64,000 nt of DNA from Ochromonas danica (taxonomy: Eukaryota > Sar > Chrysophyceae > Chromulinales > Chromulinaceae). Shown here piece by piece: positions 10,202-21,524 of the stretch. How positions within the stretch are numbered: the stretch's first letter is position 1; each line of letters starts with the position of its first letter. The notes under the pieces were generated by a model. The model was not told where the DNA came from and ran no database searches. It saw only the letters and a program-made list of their open reading frames with translations. A program made the translations under genes and the position numbers. The stretch covers positions 1 through 64,000 of the forward strand of contig VKHL01000008.1 in NCBI GenBank assembly GCA_015146655.1, written 5' to 3'.

Positions 10202-10755
10202 CTCATTCTGTTTAGATGTCTTGAGAAGAAGGAAGAGGACCAGGTGGCACCCAAACCCTCTCCAGCCTCCTAGACAGCCAGATTCTGGAGATTTAGATGG
10301 ATTATCTATCCTGAAGGGATCAGTTGCTGTACATAACATGGATATCCTGAATCTATATCATCTACCTAGTGATAAAGGGCTATACAAATATCAGAGATGG
10401 GGGATTTAAGGACAATATATGCTTATTTAGAATAAACATATTCATAATCATAACCATGCTTTCTAAACTTACTAGACTAACCTCCAACCTTGTGGATGTT
10501 ATGTGGGGGAGCAAAGAGAGGCAAAGATCGCCCAACTCCCAAATGTTGACTTATAAACCACTTTTTCTCACGTTTGATACAATGTGCGGGGTGGGTGTGA
10601 ATCCCAATCCACTTCTCTTCCCTCCGCTGCTGCAGATCATCTCCATAACAACAACAAGCATTGAAACAACGAGACTAACTTCTTCTTCTTCTTTTAGTTG
10701 GAGTTATTAATACTTTACTACCTTCTTTTATCAAAGAAAAAAAAGAGTTGAGAAA
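10202..10755. other. Divergent intergenic region
   Basis: Lies between the TCP11 gene (minus) and the CaMK-like kinase (plus). It contains AT-rich stretches, a TTCTTCTTCTTC run near 10680 and several short frames without coding character. If the TCP11 start is at 10339, the gap shrinks to 416 bases. No RNA gene or repeat element is recognised. Confidence 0.5.
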
Positions 10756-12014
10756 ATGGGATGTACTTCCAGTGTTAGTGATTATTCTTTTCTTATTTTT
10801 CTTATTTAATTTTTTGTTTAGTTTTAATGCAAGATATTTGTTGGATGTCAATCAATCCTTGTTCTGTCTGTCCTACCTATTAGAGCAACCACATTCAAGA
10901 AAGAAACGAAAAGAATGAGACCGGTTTAGTTCTAGCGGATAAACCTGTCTCCTTGAACGACTCTTCTACACCCAAGGACAATGCGGCACCAGAATTGCCT
11001 CATACCTTTACTGCAAGATACAAATTGGGCGATGTTTTGGGAGAAGGTGGTTATTCTATTGTTAAATTAGGTATTAGCAATGTGGATAAGAAGAAAGTCG
11101 CAGTGAAAATTGTCGCTAAGAATGGTCTGTCTCGTGCTGATGAAGAGTCTCTGCGTGAAGAAGTGAAAATCCTTTCTGCACTCACCCACCCGAACATTGT
11201 CCGTGCTTATGATTTCTTTGAAGAAGAGAAAAGCTTCTATGTAATCTTGGAATATCTAGATGGTGGTGAGTTATTTGATCGTATTGTAAAGAAGACTTTT
11301 TATAATGAGAAAGAAGCGCGTGACCTCGTCGTCATCCTCTTGCGCGCGTTAAAATATCTTCATGATCGAAACATTGTTCATCGAGATTTGAAGCCTGAAA
11401 ACTTATTGATGACTAGCAAAGATGATGATGCCAATGTCAAGCTTGCTGACTTCGGCTTTGCGGCCGAATGCACGGAATGCAATCTCACTGTCCAGTGTGG
11501 TACCCCAGGATACATCGCACCCGAGATCATCTCCGGCAAACCTTATGGTAAGCCCGTGGATATGTGGTCCTTTGGTGTGATTTTCTACATTCTGTTGGGT
11601 GGCTATCCGCCTTTTCAAGATGACAATGAACATGCTCTAATGCGCAAGATTACTCGTGGAGAGTATCAGTTCCACAAAGACTACTGGGGATCTGTGTCAG
11701 ATGAGGCAAAAGATCTTATTCGCGGTCTTCTGACTGTCGACATGAATCAACGCCTTACCATTGATCAAGCTCTTTCGCACAGCTGGGTGAAAGCTGCGGA
11801 TGAGACCTTGGCTGCTCGCAATCTCGAGTCCAATCTTGCCGAGCTGCGCAAGTACCAGGCCACGCGCAAGTTGCGTGCTGGTGTGAAGGCCGTCATTGCT
11901 ATCAATCGCATGAGAAACCTCGTGGGTAGTCAACGCAGTAATGATAGTTCAAAGTTGGCCAAAAGCAAGTCTGACGAAGATACTGTGGAAGGAGACGACA
12001 CATCTCGGATCTAG
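10756..12014 (+). CDS. CaM-kinase-like Ser/Thr kinase, acylated N-terminus
   Basis: The kinase frame has no ATG between its upstream stop (10881) and the domain. A 16-nt first exon, ATG at 10756 encoding MGCTS, joins in phase 1 to an acceptor at 10935 (intron 10772-10935, 164 nt). The spliced protein is about 364 residues. Motifs: GEGGYS loop (41-46), VAVK Lys (63), HRDLKPEN (154-161), DFG (177-179), CGTPGYIAPE. A basic-hydrophobic segment after the kinase (roughly 305-332) resembles a CaMK autoinhibitory/calmodulin-binding region. No EF hands follow, so this is CaMK-like and not a CDPK. MGC suggests myristoylation plus palmitoylation. The first exon is an inference; the kinase call is firm. 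Confidence 0.85.
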
Positions 12015-12231
12015 TTTTCTTTTTCTAGCGATGTTGAATGGACAAGACGGTTCTCGTTCGTTGTGTTGGTTTTCCTTTATTCGTTAGTTTGACATGTATA
12101 GCCGTCGCTCTTTTACCTGTGTTTCTTTCACAGCTTAGTATGTTGTAGACTATGGTTCAAGATCTATCTTGTATGAGGTGTCACATGTGAGTATTGAACT
12201 CCAGAGAATGGAATTAGATTAACCTCTTCAG

Positions 12232-15200
12232 CTAATTCATACTAATTTTGGTGGCTAGTGTCAGCTCATTGCTTGTATGGTTTTGAACAGCCTCAAATAG
12301 GAAATTCTTCCATGCCCGAACCATCTCGACGGGGCTGTCGGGATGGAAGAAACGATGTCTGCGCTTTAGTAACTGATAGCTATGAAAGTCACGCAAGTAA
12401 GGCATATGCGCGATTTTAAGAGCAGTATTGACATAGTCAAGGAGGCTGGTGACCACGAGAGGAGAATATAGAGAGGTATCCAACGCTCTCCATTGAGACA
12501 AGATAGAATTATTGCAGTTCTCATCAGGAGCAACCCAACGCCCCAAGACATCATCTTCACCACTTCCTTCGCCTGGTGATAGCTCCGACATGGTTTTAGC
12601 AACGCCATAATGAATCAACTCATACAGACCAAGAACTAATCTCCCTGCAACGCTTCTCTTCGCAGGCAAAGTCACTACAGGTACACCCATAGTCAATGCC
12701 TCCAAGGCGCTAACCAAAGACCCAGTTATTGGAAATGGTTCCAATACTACATGGGATATTTCAATCACTTGCATCATTTCAAGAGGATTTGAAATATTTG
12801 GAAAGAGAATGTGTCGTTTAATCTCTTGTCGACCATCTTCAGGAAATATGGACAATATACGCTCCACCAGAAGTTCCTGCCAAGAAAGGCGAGGTTGCGC
12901 ACTGTCACAGAAAAGCACATAACCAAGATGATCACGCTGCAATATCAATTTTACAGCTTGATCAAAGTCAGGATGAATCTTGGCCGCACTGTGACCAATG
13001 ACGTAAAGATGCGCATTGGGAGGAAGGTTCCAGCTAGCAAGATATTGCGAGCGCAATTCCATGATGCGGTACTGACAGAACAACATGGTTTGTGCTTGAG
13101 AACGATAAAGATCGATAAAGTAAGTTCCAAAATTATGAAAACGTATGAGGCTTTCGCTATAATCGTTATCAGCATCGGCAACCTCTGCTTCAAGTGATGA
13201 AATAAAGTAGTCCACAGTGGGAATGCCTGTGGTATCTGGATGGCCTAACATAGCAGCCTGCACTGGAGCAATGCGTGCATAAGACATGAAATAGGTCAAC
13301 GGGTCCAATGATATCTCCGGGAAGATGAGCACATCCAGTTGCAATGATCTTAAATAAGCAATACTCTTGCCCAGGTTATTGTGATTTTGTAGTATATGCG
13401 TATGTGAAGTGGCTTCCAATAAACGACGCTGGATAGAATCATAAAATACGGACTTTTCTCCACCTTCTACGAAGATCACATGGGTTTCAATATCCTGAAG
13501 CAATGCCATCACCTCTGGATCACGACTGCGACCACAAAGCAGTTCTATAGCTCCAGCACTTACTAGACCTGCATGATGATAAAAGAAAAACCGAGAAACA
13601 AAACCAACGCGAAGCTTTCTACTAAAACCATTGTTCTCTCTCACAATGGATGTGGTAGGCAATGAAGAACTAAAAGCCGCCATTGCAGAAGTGGTGTTTG
13701 ATAATATATTGTTGACATATGACAGTTCTTGCTGTTGCTGTCCCAGAAGCGTACTGTTCAGATCATCAAGCGGGGATTGCAATCGATTTGCCTCCGCTTG
13801 CATCGCCTCAGAAGATTCGATGAAATAACCTTGTCGAAGAGCCGGACATAACGAGACATAGACTTGATATAGCAGATGACGGAGCTCCTTATTGCTTCCC
13901 AAATCATGGAAGATATAATTGTACCCTAAATAGTATGTCATGTGGATTGGAGAAGAATTGTCCACTTCACGACCTTCGCTGTTTAATAATGATATCAAGG
14001 CTTGAGCATGCAAATTACGTAGCAATTGAAGATCTGATCCGCTTGGCATTATTCGATGAATAATTGTAGCCCGTCGCACTTGCAAGTAGAAAGTGGGAAG
14101 CTGTCTGTCAAATGCCACTGTAATTGCTTTATCCATGGTCTGGCGGCTCTCTTCGACATGTCCCATCTGCTCCAACATGAAGGCAATGCTCACTTCCGCT
14201 GACTGCTTACCCAACGCTAAAGCTGAGCGGAAACTGGTCAATGCTTGTTCTATTTGGCCAAGCTATCAATTCATCCATTTTCAATCGGTTAGAGCATTAT
14301 CGCAGAAAAAGAATATTCTGGAGACTTACCGTGGCGAGCAAGTTACCAAGTTCATAAAAGATCGTGGAGGAATGTGGAAAGAGTTGTGCTGCTTCCTCCA
14401 AGCAAGTTCTGGCTTCGTAATATCTCAGCACAGCTTGGAGAAGATCACACTCACGAACTTTTGCCTGCTCGAAGGCTTCTGGAGAGAGCGGCTGCACTTG
14501 TCTGTTCTGGTCTAGTCCACTGCTCTCCCCACTTGCATTAGACAGTGTCGAAGTAATTGCCGAAGATATCTGGGTGGCATTGTGGTAATGCTGTGCAGCA
14601 TCTTCCCACCTACCCAGTTCTTGTAATGCCAACCCCAAGTTGAAATGAGCCACTGGGTCATTTGGATTCAATGCAAGTCCTTTCTCAAACTGCTCGAGAG
14701 CTTCTTCTATTCGACCCAATCTCTTATAGCAAGCTCCTAAGGTACTGTGATAAGGCTGTCCCTGTGCTGGAGGGACATGTAACAAAGCTCGTTCCACATA
14801 TTCGGCTGCCGATAAAAGATCGTTTTTCTTGTAGAACAAGATACCCAATAGATGTAATGCATCAGCATGAGTTGGATTTTCATTCAAGATTGATCGGTAG
14901 ATATTTTCAGCCTGGTCCTCAAGACCGCTATTATGGTATTGGACTGCCACTTGCACAGCGGATCGCATAGTAACCATATCCAATGCTGCCTGAGAAGGTA
15001 AGGCAGCAATACCACCTACGCGAAAATGACGTACAGAGACAGCAATGGCATTGTTCCTCTCTGTGTTCATCCAATAATGGCCATCACTACTTTGTTTTCA
15101 AGTTATATAGAGGGATGATGGCTTACCCATTAGCACCACTCGCAATGCGTACTGTGTTCCCGCTGCTAGACCATCAGCATGAAAGACAACTTCATTTTGT

Positions 15201-15591
15201 TGGAAGCATTTTTCCGCAAAGTCTTGTGCTAAATTCGTGGCAATACCAATGCAGATCTTCGAGTCATGGAATGACCCCGGCGCTTCATATCCTTCTAGTC
15301 TGATCTCAATCTTCAAATTGCCATTCTCTAATACTTGACCATTAGAAGGGTGAATGATTTCTATAGACAAGGGACAGAGTGGAGAAGTTGAGGACAAGGA
15401 GGTGTGTTGGACAAGGAAAGGAATGACATACCAAGACGAGGTCTTTGACGGGAACCCATAAGAAAATTTGAAGGATCAAGTATCACACCATAATGAGTGC
15501 TTGAGAACAATAGTAAAATGGCAACTATCCAACCAAATGAGCATATTGCTTTCATGTCTTCATCACTCAAATGGCAAACAATATCTCCCAC
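12232..15591 (-). CDS. Signal-anchored TPR glycosyltransferase, GT41 (OGT/SPINDLY-like)
   Basis: Four exons fit by phase: 15591-15432, 15360-15127, 15060-14330 and 14262-12232, giving 1051 residues. Order: a hydrophobic signal anchor (about 13-35, after MKAICSF), an Ig/FnIII-like beta domain starting EIIHPSNG, then about six TPRs (roughly 150-390), then the GT41 catalytic half. The catalytic half shows LRVGFVSRFF, DVLIFPE, MLGHPDTTGIPTVDYFIS and VVLEPFP. GT41 enzymes transfer GlcNAc or fucose to Ser/Thr; classical members are nucleocytoplasmic, whereas this N-terminus predicts entry into the ER/Golgi. The second and third introns split the beta domain from the TPRs and interrupt the TPR array. 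The donor sugar is unknown. Confidence 0.87.
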
Positions 15592-15647
15592 ACTGCCAGG
15601 AGATAAACGACTGAAAAAGCTGTTTGAAGAAGACTGTTAACTTCCCA

Positions 15648-15688
15648 GGTAAAACGGTTGTAAGCCAGAGGTAAAAGAGGTAAAACGG
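15648..15688. promoter_or_regulatory. Paired GGTAAAACGG elements upstream of phosphagen kinase
   Basis: The ten-base word GGTAAAACGG occurs twice (15648-15657 and 15679-15688) in the 185-bp gap between the divergent GT41 gene and the phosphagen kinase. A related TAAAACG word is repeated before the MAP2K-like gene at 61817-61855. Role inferred only from repetition and position. Confidence 0.35.
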
Positions 15689-15776
15689 CGGAAGGGTTGC
15701 ATCTGTTGATCTGCTACTGTTACCACAAACAAATTCCTCCTCATTTCTTTGACTTCTTAGTGATCGTTTGAAAAAG

Positions 15777-17883
15777 ATGGGAACTGGCGCGAGTGTTGTT
15801 TCTAAAGAAGAAGTGCATTCTTATCCACAATATCATATTTTAGGTGGAGATGCCAAATTCGACGAACTTCAAGAAGATGGAAAAGTTCATCTTGACAAGA
15901 TCAAAGATCCCTACCTCGCTTATGGCGGTAGATATGCTGGTGATATCAAAGATACAGTCGATTTTAAGTATGTGACATTTGATGATCTCCCAGCATTTAC
16001 GCCAGCGCATCGCTCTCTCATGAGCAAGGTGCTCACAAAGGAACTCTTTGAAAAGCTCAAGAATGTCAAGTCCAGCAAAGGTTATTCTCTTTCCAACGTG
16101 ATTATGACTGGAGTAGTCACTCCCCACTTGGGAGTGGGCGCTACTGCAGGAGACGAAGAATGCTGGGAGCTCTTCAAAGACCTGTTCTACCCCATCATCA
16201 AGGGTTGGCATGGATATGACGCGTATCTCCAGAAACACCCCATGGATCTTGACCCAACCAAGCTCCACTTTACCCCTGAGCAAAGAGATCTCTTCAATCA
16301 CTATGTGGCTTCTACTCGTGTTCGCGCAGCTCGAAACATCTCCGGTTTCGCTCTGCCTGCCGGCACAACTGATGAAGACCGCAAGGCTGTAGAGGAAGTG
16401 CTGAAGCAAGCTTTTGCGGGATTGAAGGGCGAACTGTCCGGACATTATCATGAGCTGGGATCTTTGACTAAGGAGCAAACTGATTTCTTGCTGGAGAGAG
16501 GATTCCTCTTTCAAATCCCTTCCTCACGTAACCTCCTGACTGGTGCTGGAGCTGCTCGTCATTGGCCAAATAACCGTGGCATTTTCTATAATGAAGCTCA
16601 GACTGCGCTTGCTTGGGTAAATGAAGAAGATCATTGCCGTATCATCTCCATGGAGTTGGGCGGAGATATTCCATCTGTCTTCACTCGTTTCTGTGAGCTC
16701 TCTAAAGCCCTTCAAGCTTCTGCAGAGGCCAACGGCACCAAGCTTATGTGGAATGAGACTTTGGGCTTCATGGGTACTTGTCCATCCAACTTGGGTACCG
16801 GACTTCGAGCTTCTGTGATGATCACTTTGCCAGAGTTCAACAAGCTTATGGAGAGCGGCTCTGCCGAAGATAAAATGCTCCTAGAGGAGGTTTGCGAGGC
16901 ATATGATCTGCAGCCACGAGGAAGTGCTGGTGAGCACTCTGCTGCTGTTGGAGCGAAGTTTGACGTTTCCAACAAGCAGCGTTTGGGATTCTCCGAAGTA
17001 CAGCTTGTGCAGAAGATGATTGACGGTGTGACACAAGTCATCCACTTCGAGCAATTGCTTGCCAAGGGAACTCCTCCCAGTGAGGTTCGACACAAGATCG
17101 AGGAGGCTCTTTCCAAGAAGGCCATGTGAGAATCACACCCATATTCTCTCCATGTCAAACAGCAGCAATATAACCATAAATGTATTTTACTATAGCCGCA
17201 CCATCTTTGTGGGACCTCCAGGATCTGGCAAGGGAACCCAAGCTCCTCTAATGAAGAGTCTATTTGGTATTGCTCATCTCAGCACTGGAGATATGCTGCG
17301 TGACGCTGTCGCTCGCGGAACTCCCCTTGGTCAGCAGGCAAAAGCCGTCATGGAATCGGGCAAACTTGTCAGCGATGAACTTGTTGCAGAAATCGTGGCC
17401 GAAGCAATCAACAGACCTGAATGCCGCAAAGGATTTATTTTGGACGGATTTCCTCGCACTGCTCCTCAAGCTGAACTCCTGGACAAGATGTTGGCGAAGA
17501 CCCACACTGCAATCGATTGTGTCGTGAACTTGAATGTGGAAGATGATCTCTTGGTGAAGCGCATCACTGGTCGTCTTATTCATCCCCCAAGTGGCCGATC
17601 TTACAACATCTACTTCAATCCTCCGAAACACGAAGGTGTTGATGATGTTACTGGAGAGCCTCTGGTGAAGCGTCAAGATGACACGGAAGACAAGCTGAGA
17701 ACTCGTTTGGAGGAATTCCACCAAAAGACAGAGCCTGTGCTCCACCATTATGCGAATAAGGTTGCCCAGATTAAGGCCGACGACGGCATGGAAGCCATCG
17801 CAGAGAGAATTCGCACCGCACTTGTGCATATTGTGGAGCAGAAGCAGGCTGCAGCAGCAGCCAGTGTCGCCACACACCACTAA
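15777..17883 (+). CDS. Phosphagen kinase-adenylate kinase fusion (spliced)
   Basis: Exon 1 is 15777-17125 and exon 2 is 17196-17883, joined by a 70-nt intron (GTGAGA...TATAG) that keeps phase 2 and gives 678 residues. Start is the ATG giving MGTGAS, a likely N-myristoylation site. Residues 1-449 form a complete guanidino (creatine/arginine/taurocyamine) kinase: STRVRAARNISG (179-190), NEED (282-285), reactive Cys335 in TCPSNLGTG. CPSNLGTG is closer to creatine/taurocyamine kinases than to the CPTNLGTT of arginine kinases. Residues 450-678 are a complete adenylate kinase: GPPGSGKGT (456-464), DGFPRT and a long lid without zinc cysteines. If the intron is retained, translation stops two bases into it, giving a stand-alone phosphagen kinase; an in-frame ATG at 17152 could then start the second enzyme. 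Confidence 0.85.
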
Positions 17884-17966
17884 GAGAGAAGGAGATACAC
17901 AGTTGTTGGGCTTGCCCACTGCTCGTTGACTTCTAGGTTTCATAAGTAATATAAAAGATGTCTGTG

Positions 17967-18683
17967 TCAAGAATTCGATTCTTTCTGATATGCTATCCCA
18001 CAATCACTGATGCTAACTTGTTCTAAGGGCTCGCCACTGGCACTACCAAGTCGATTGATAAGACGTAAAACCTCAAAGCTCTGTTTATCGGCAAGACAGC
18101 CAAAGACCACGTACTGTTCATCAAGATCTGGCATCTTACGAAAGGTAACTTGAAATAAAGATCCATTAGTATCAGGTCCGCGATTGCAATAAGAAATGCA
18201 GCCAGGCCCCGTGTGGCGGAAAAGAAAATTCTCGTCGCGGAAGTAACGGCCATCAAAAATGGATTTCGAACATTCTCCGTCCATTCCCAAAAGATCCCCT
18301 CCTTGAAACATTGAGTTTTTTATGATTCTATGGATACTCGTATTTTTGTAATGGTAGTTGATGCCATCCTCACAAAGGCCTTTGCTACCTGCACAAAGTT
18401 CCAAGAAATTGGTTGCAGCAACTGGCAGTAAGTCTTTGCGAAGCTCAAAATATAGTGTACCAATAACTCGAGGAGAGCTTATTTCACCAGAAGGCAATCT
18501 TCTTCCTCCAGCAGCACTAATTTCAAGAAATACCACTGGATTATCTTCTCGATCCCCCACAAAGCCGGCTGTAGAGGAAGCTGAAGGCGGATTATAAGCA
18601 GGTTTCATCAAATCCAGCGCCAGCATTCGCTCAATACCATCTTCTTCTGCTTTGAAGTTGAGGAGGGACTTTTTTGAGTTCAT
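17967..18683 (-). CDS. Divergent cyclophilin-type peptidyl-prolyl isomerase
   Basis: Single exon, 238 residues. After a 50-residue N-terminal extension the cyclophilin fold is clear: GTLYFELRKDLLP, NFLELCAG, then SIHRIIKNSMFQGGD with the catalytic arginine present, and NGSLFQVTF. Two active-site positions differ from cyclophilin A. The usual GSQFFI is GSLFQV, and the region with the conserved Trp and His reads LDEQYVVFG. It may therefore bind proline poorly or act as a scaffold. No signal peptide is seen. It is tail-to-tail with the kinase fusion (83-bp gap). Confidence 0.88.
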   Translation of the reverse strand: MNSKKSLLNFKAEEDGIERMLALDLMKPAYNPPSASSTAGFVGDREDNPVVFLEISAAGGRRLPSGEISSPRVIGTLYFELRKDLLPVAATNFLELCAGSKGLCEDGINYHYKNTSIHRIIKNSMFQGGDLLGMDGECSKSIFDGRYFRDENFLFRHTGPGCISYCNRGPDTNGSLFQVTFRKMPDLDEQYVVFGCLADKQSFEVLRLINRLGSASGEPLEQVSISDCGIAYQKESNS

Positions 18684-19026
18684 TGTTGATCAAATCTGCC
18701 AGGTTGTCAAAGAAGATGGTTGGTGGCATGCTGTAAGATGGGAAGGCTTCGTTCAGTTTTGCGCGGGAAGTACGATGTGCCACACCAAGAAGAGCTTGCC
18801 GCGCTGTATGCGAAGGACAGACATATAAATAATGTACAAGACATCACACACATGACTTGCAGATGCTATCTATAGAAGATAGGTAATACACACTACTCAT
18901 CTAAATTGGCTGTAAATCGTTTGGAGATACCATTAAATCTTCTGATGTTTTCGGTTTTGAAAAATTCAACAAGCACATTGCGTGGGGAGGCAATAATAAT
19001 CGAAGGCAAAAGGTGATGAATTGGAA
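18684..19026. other. Divergent intergenic region, nothing recognised
   Basis: A 343-bp gap between the cyclophilin (minus) and the DUF1990 gene (plus). It should hold both promoters. An ATG at 18731 on the minus strand opens a short frame that is not in register with the cyclophilin. No repeat or RNA gene is seen. Confidence 0.5.
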
Positions 19027-19839
19027 ATGATGAGAGGGATGGGCCTCTTGTTATTGTTACAACTGGCATGGATAACAGCCACATATGCAGCACCATGGAG
19101 CCATTTTCTTGACTGGTTTCGATCTAATAGCGAGCAATGGACGATTCTGTTTCCCAAAATGACATTTCTTCGACCTTCACAAGAAGCTCTCCAAGGTGAA
19201 GTAACTCTCCTTTTCATTAACTCCGTCGGCTGCTCTAATTGACACAGTTATACAGTGAACTTGATAATATTCAAAGAAAAGCCAATGACCATTCAGGATA
19301 TCTTTGAAAACAGTACAGATCTGCTTGCCACCTCTCACGCCCATGGCTTCAAGGTTAAGCAACGCCAAGGGATTGTTGGGAAAGGATACGAAGATTATAA
19401 GCGTGTTTCGCAAAGTATATTGTCTCTAACACTTACAAACAAATTAGCTTGGGCATTTATCTCAAAGTTGGTACCTTTGCCCCGGAAAGGTGACACCATT
19501 TGCACAGTCACTCGATTCTATCGCACTCCCATTTGGTCCCTCAATCCTTGTCGCATCACTGAGTTGGTCAATAGCAGAAGGATTGAGCGACAAGATGAGC
19601 ATGATACTTTTGTTGACTATGATGGGCAATGTTTGGTGACAAAGATTGCTTATCAAACTGTGCAAGGACATATGCTCTCGGGTCGAGAAAGCATGGCTGT
19701 TAGACTACTTGGAAATCAGTCAGTTGTACTTGAACTTGTTTCTATATCGCGTGGCTTTGCACTGACGGGACGACTTCTCGGTCCGCTGATAGGTCCCTTG
19801 CAGGATCGCTTCCTGAAAGATCATTTTCACTTTGATTAA
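19027..19839 (+). CDS. DUF1990 (UPF0548) protein with signal peptide
   Basis: Two exons, 19027-19195 and 19256-19839, joined in phase 1 across a 60-nt intron, give 250 residues. The start is the first ATG (MMRG), followed by a leucine-rich signal peptide probably cleaved near TYA/APW. The mature part matches the DUF1990 pattern: a GYEDYKR segment, SKLVPLPRKGDTI, WSLNPCRITEL, AYQTVQGHMLSGRES and a C-terminal SISRGFALTGRLLGP. The family occurs in bacteria and plants and is uncharacterised. The signal peptide suggests secretion or plastid routing. Confidence 0.83.
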
Positions 19840-19894
19840 AGAAAATCATTCAACCTTTTATTTGCACATCGTGTATAAATACAAGCTATGGACA

Positions 19895-21307
19895 CTATTC
19901 ATTGCTTTTCTGCTTGCGATTCAACCACCCTCGTCGAAGTCGACGAGGAGCATTGTTGGTAGTTTTGGGAGATTCTTCTTCCCGATTATCCAAGTAGCCT
20001 TTGTGGTTGTTGACAGCATTTTCACTGTTATCCCCTCTCTCAACTCGACGACTTCTGCGAGCTCTTCGTCCTTCGCCTGAATTAGTCGTGGAAAGTCTCT
20101 CAGGTTTGCGTTCTTGAATATCTTTCACGATGAGATCCTCCAGCGCTGGACGAATCTGTTCACTTTCTTGCTCATCCAACAAAGAGAAATAGAATCCCTT
20201 TATGTCATTGAGACGTCTACCAATGACAAATATCGGCTGCAAACAAATTCATTAACATATCTCTCTATCAACTCCAACATGAAAGTAATCACTCACCTCC
20301 AACAAACGAACCAAGTGATAATTTTTCTTGCAGTAATGAAAAGTAGCCATGAGCTTGACATCTTCTGCATACGTGAGGATTCGATCTGCCTTGCGATGAG
20401 CTCGATGCAAAGAGCGAGTATCCTCTTCTGTCACAATGGCATCGCTGGGCACATCCGAAAGATCGGCTTCTGTAGGGCTATAAAGTTGGAAATCTTCAAG
20501 ATTTGCATATTTCTCGTCAATCTTTCCCGCAGGAGAAGAATTCCAAAAGTCTCTATCCGACTCTGCATTCTCTCCCTCTTCATCGCTGTAGTCATCATTA
20601 TCTTCATCGGACGCTACATCTCCATCATCATCTCCCTCATCTTCTTCCTCATCATAGCTATCCTCTTCATCATCCTGTTCGTCGAAGTACTTCTCTCTGT
20701 CGAGAAGGTCTTGTAACGTGGGTGGTTCCCAATCCTCCTCTTCTTCCTCTTCCTCTTCCTCCTCTTCATCGTCACTATCATCGCCTAAATACAGTTGATT
20801 GAACTTTTCATCTTCAAACTCTCCTTGAAGTGTAAGCACGACAGGTGTGCGGTAGAGCTGCAGGTCGTTGTCGTCCAACTGCATGGTGACATGATCCAGC
20901 AAGTGGTCATACTTGGGGTGATCTGGCCGCACAGGCTTCAGCTCTCCATCTTCAAAATATGTCAGCATAACAGGCATATCCACAGGGAAGCCAACGCCAT
21001 ACTGTGTGCCATTGAGACTACCAATTGAAATCATATAGCATTGAATGAAAGTTGCACGCTCTGAAGTGTTCTCAAAGAAGTTTCCTATCGAATTTGCTGG
21101 AGGCGTGGGAAGGAGAAAGTCTTTGGATTGTGCTTTTCTCTTCCATTGCCCATCAGAGGAACGCACAATTGAATGTGGTTGGATGGGTAACAACAAGGTG
21201 GGGGCAATAACATTGGAAATGATTGGACGATTGGAAGAAAAGAAGAACGAATTAGCAAATGGTAGAAAGAAAATGATCCAACTACTCAGTATCGTCCAAT
21301 GCATCAT
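19895..21307 (-). CDS. DUF3727-like acidic plastid protein
   Basis: Two exons, 21307-20297 and 20236-19895, join in phase 0 across a 60-nt intron and give 450 residues. The first ATG (MMHW) starts a signal peptide ending ANS/FFF, a plastid-type address with phenylalanine at +1. After it, GTQYGVGFPVDMPV and a later LRTP-type strand (YRTPVVLTLQG), and at the C-terminus FVIGRRLNDIKGFYFSLLDEQE, resemble the DUF3727/DUF1292 domain of cyanobacteria and plastids. About 110 residues of almost pure Asp/Glu are inserted in the middle of the domain. The C-terminus is Arg-rich. Function unknown; the domain match is from memory of the pattern and moderately certain. Confidence 0.65.
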
Positions 21308-21481
21308 GGCCAACTGGATTGTGATCAATAGACTAACTAGCAATGCCTCAAATGCAATGGCAATGGCTCTCCCTGCCCAACACTGACGCTGAGGCGAACC
21401 ATTACTGGCTGGCTAGCTGGCTGGCTGGCTGGCTGGCTGGTTGGCTGGCTGGCTGGCTGGCTGGTTGGCTGGCTGGCTGGT

Positions 21482-21524
<43 letters not shown>

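Noticed and set aside
15840-16514. Long minus-strand frame opposite the phosphagen kinase
   Set aside because: It is the antisense of a highly conserved enzyme, and its protein has no recognisable domain.
17152-17883. Adenylate kinase as a wholly separate gene from the ATG at 17152
   Set aside because: Only 22 bases separate it from the previous stop and the added N-terminus looks like translated intron; kept as a fallback if the intron is retained.
17260-18003. Minus-strand frame opposite the adenylate kinase
   Set aside because: Shadow of the conserved kinase; Cys/His-rich sequence without a pattern.
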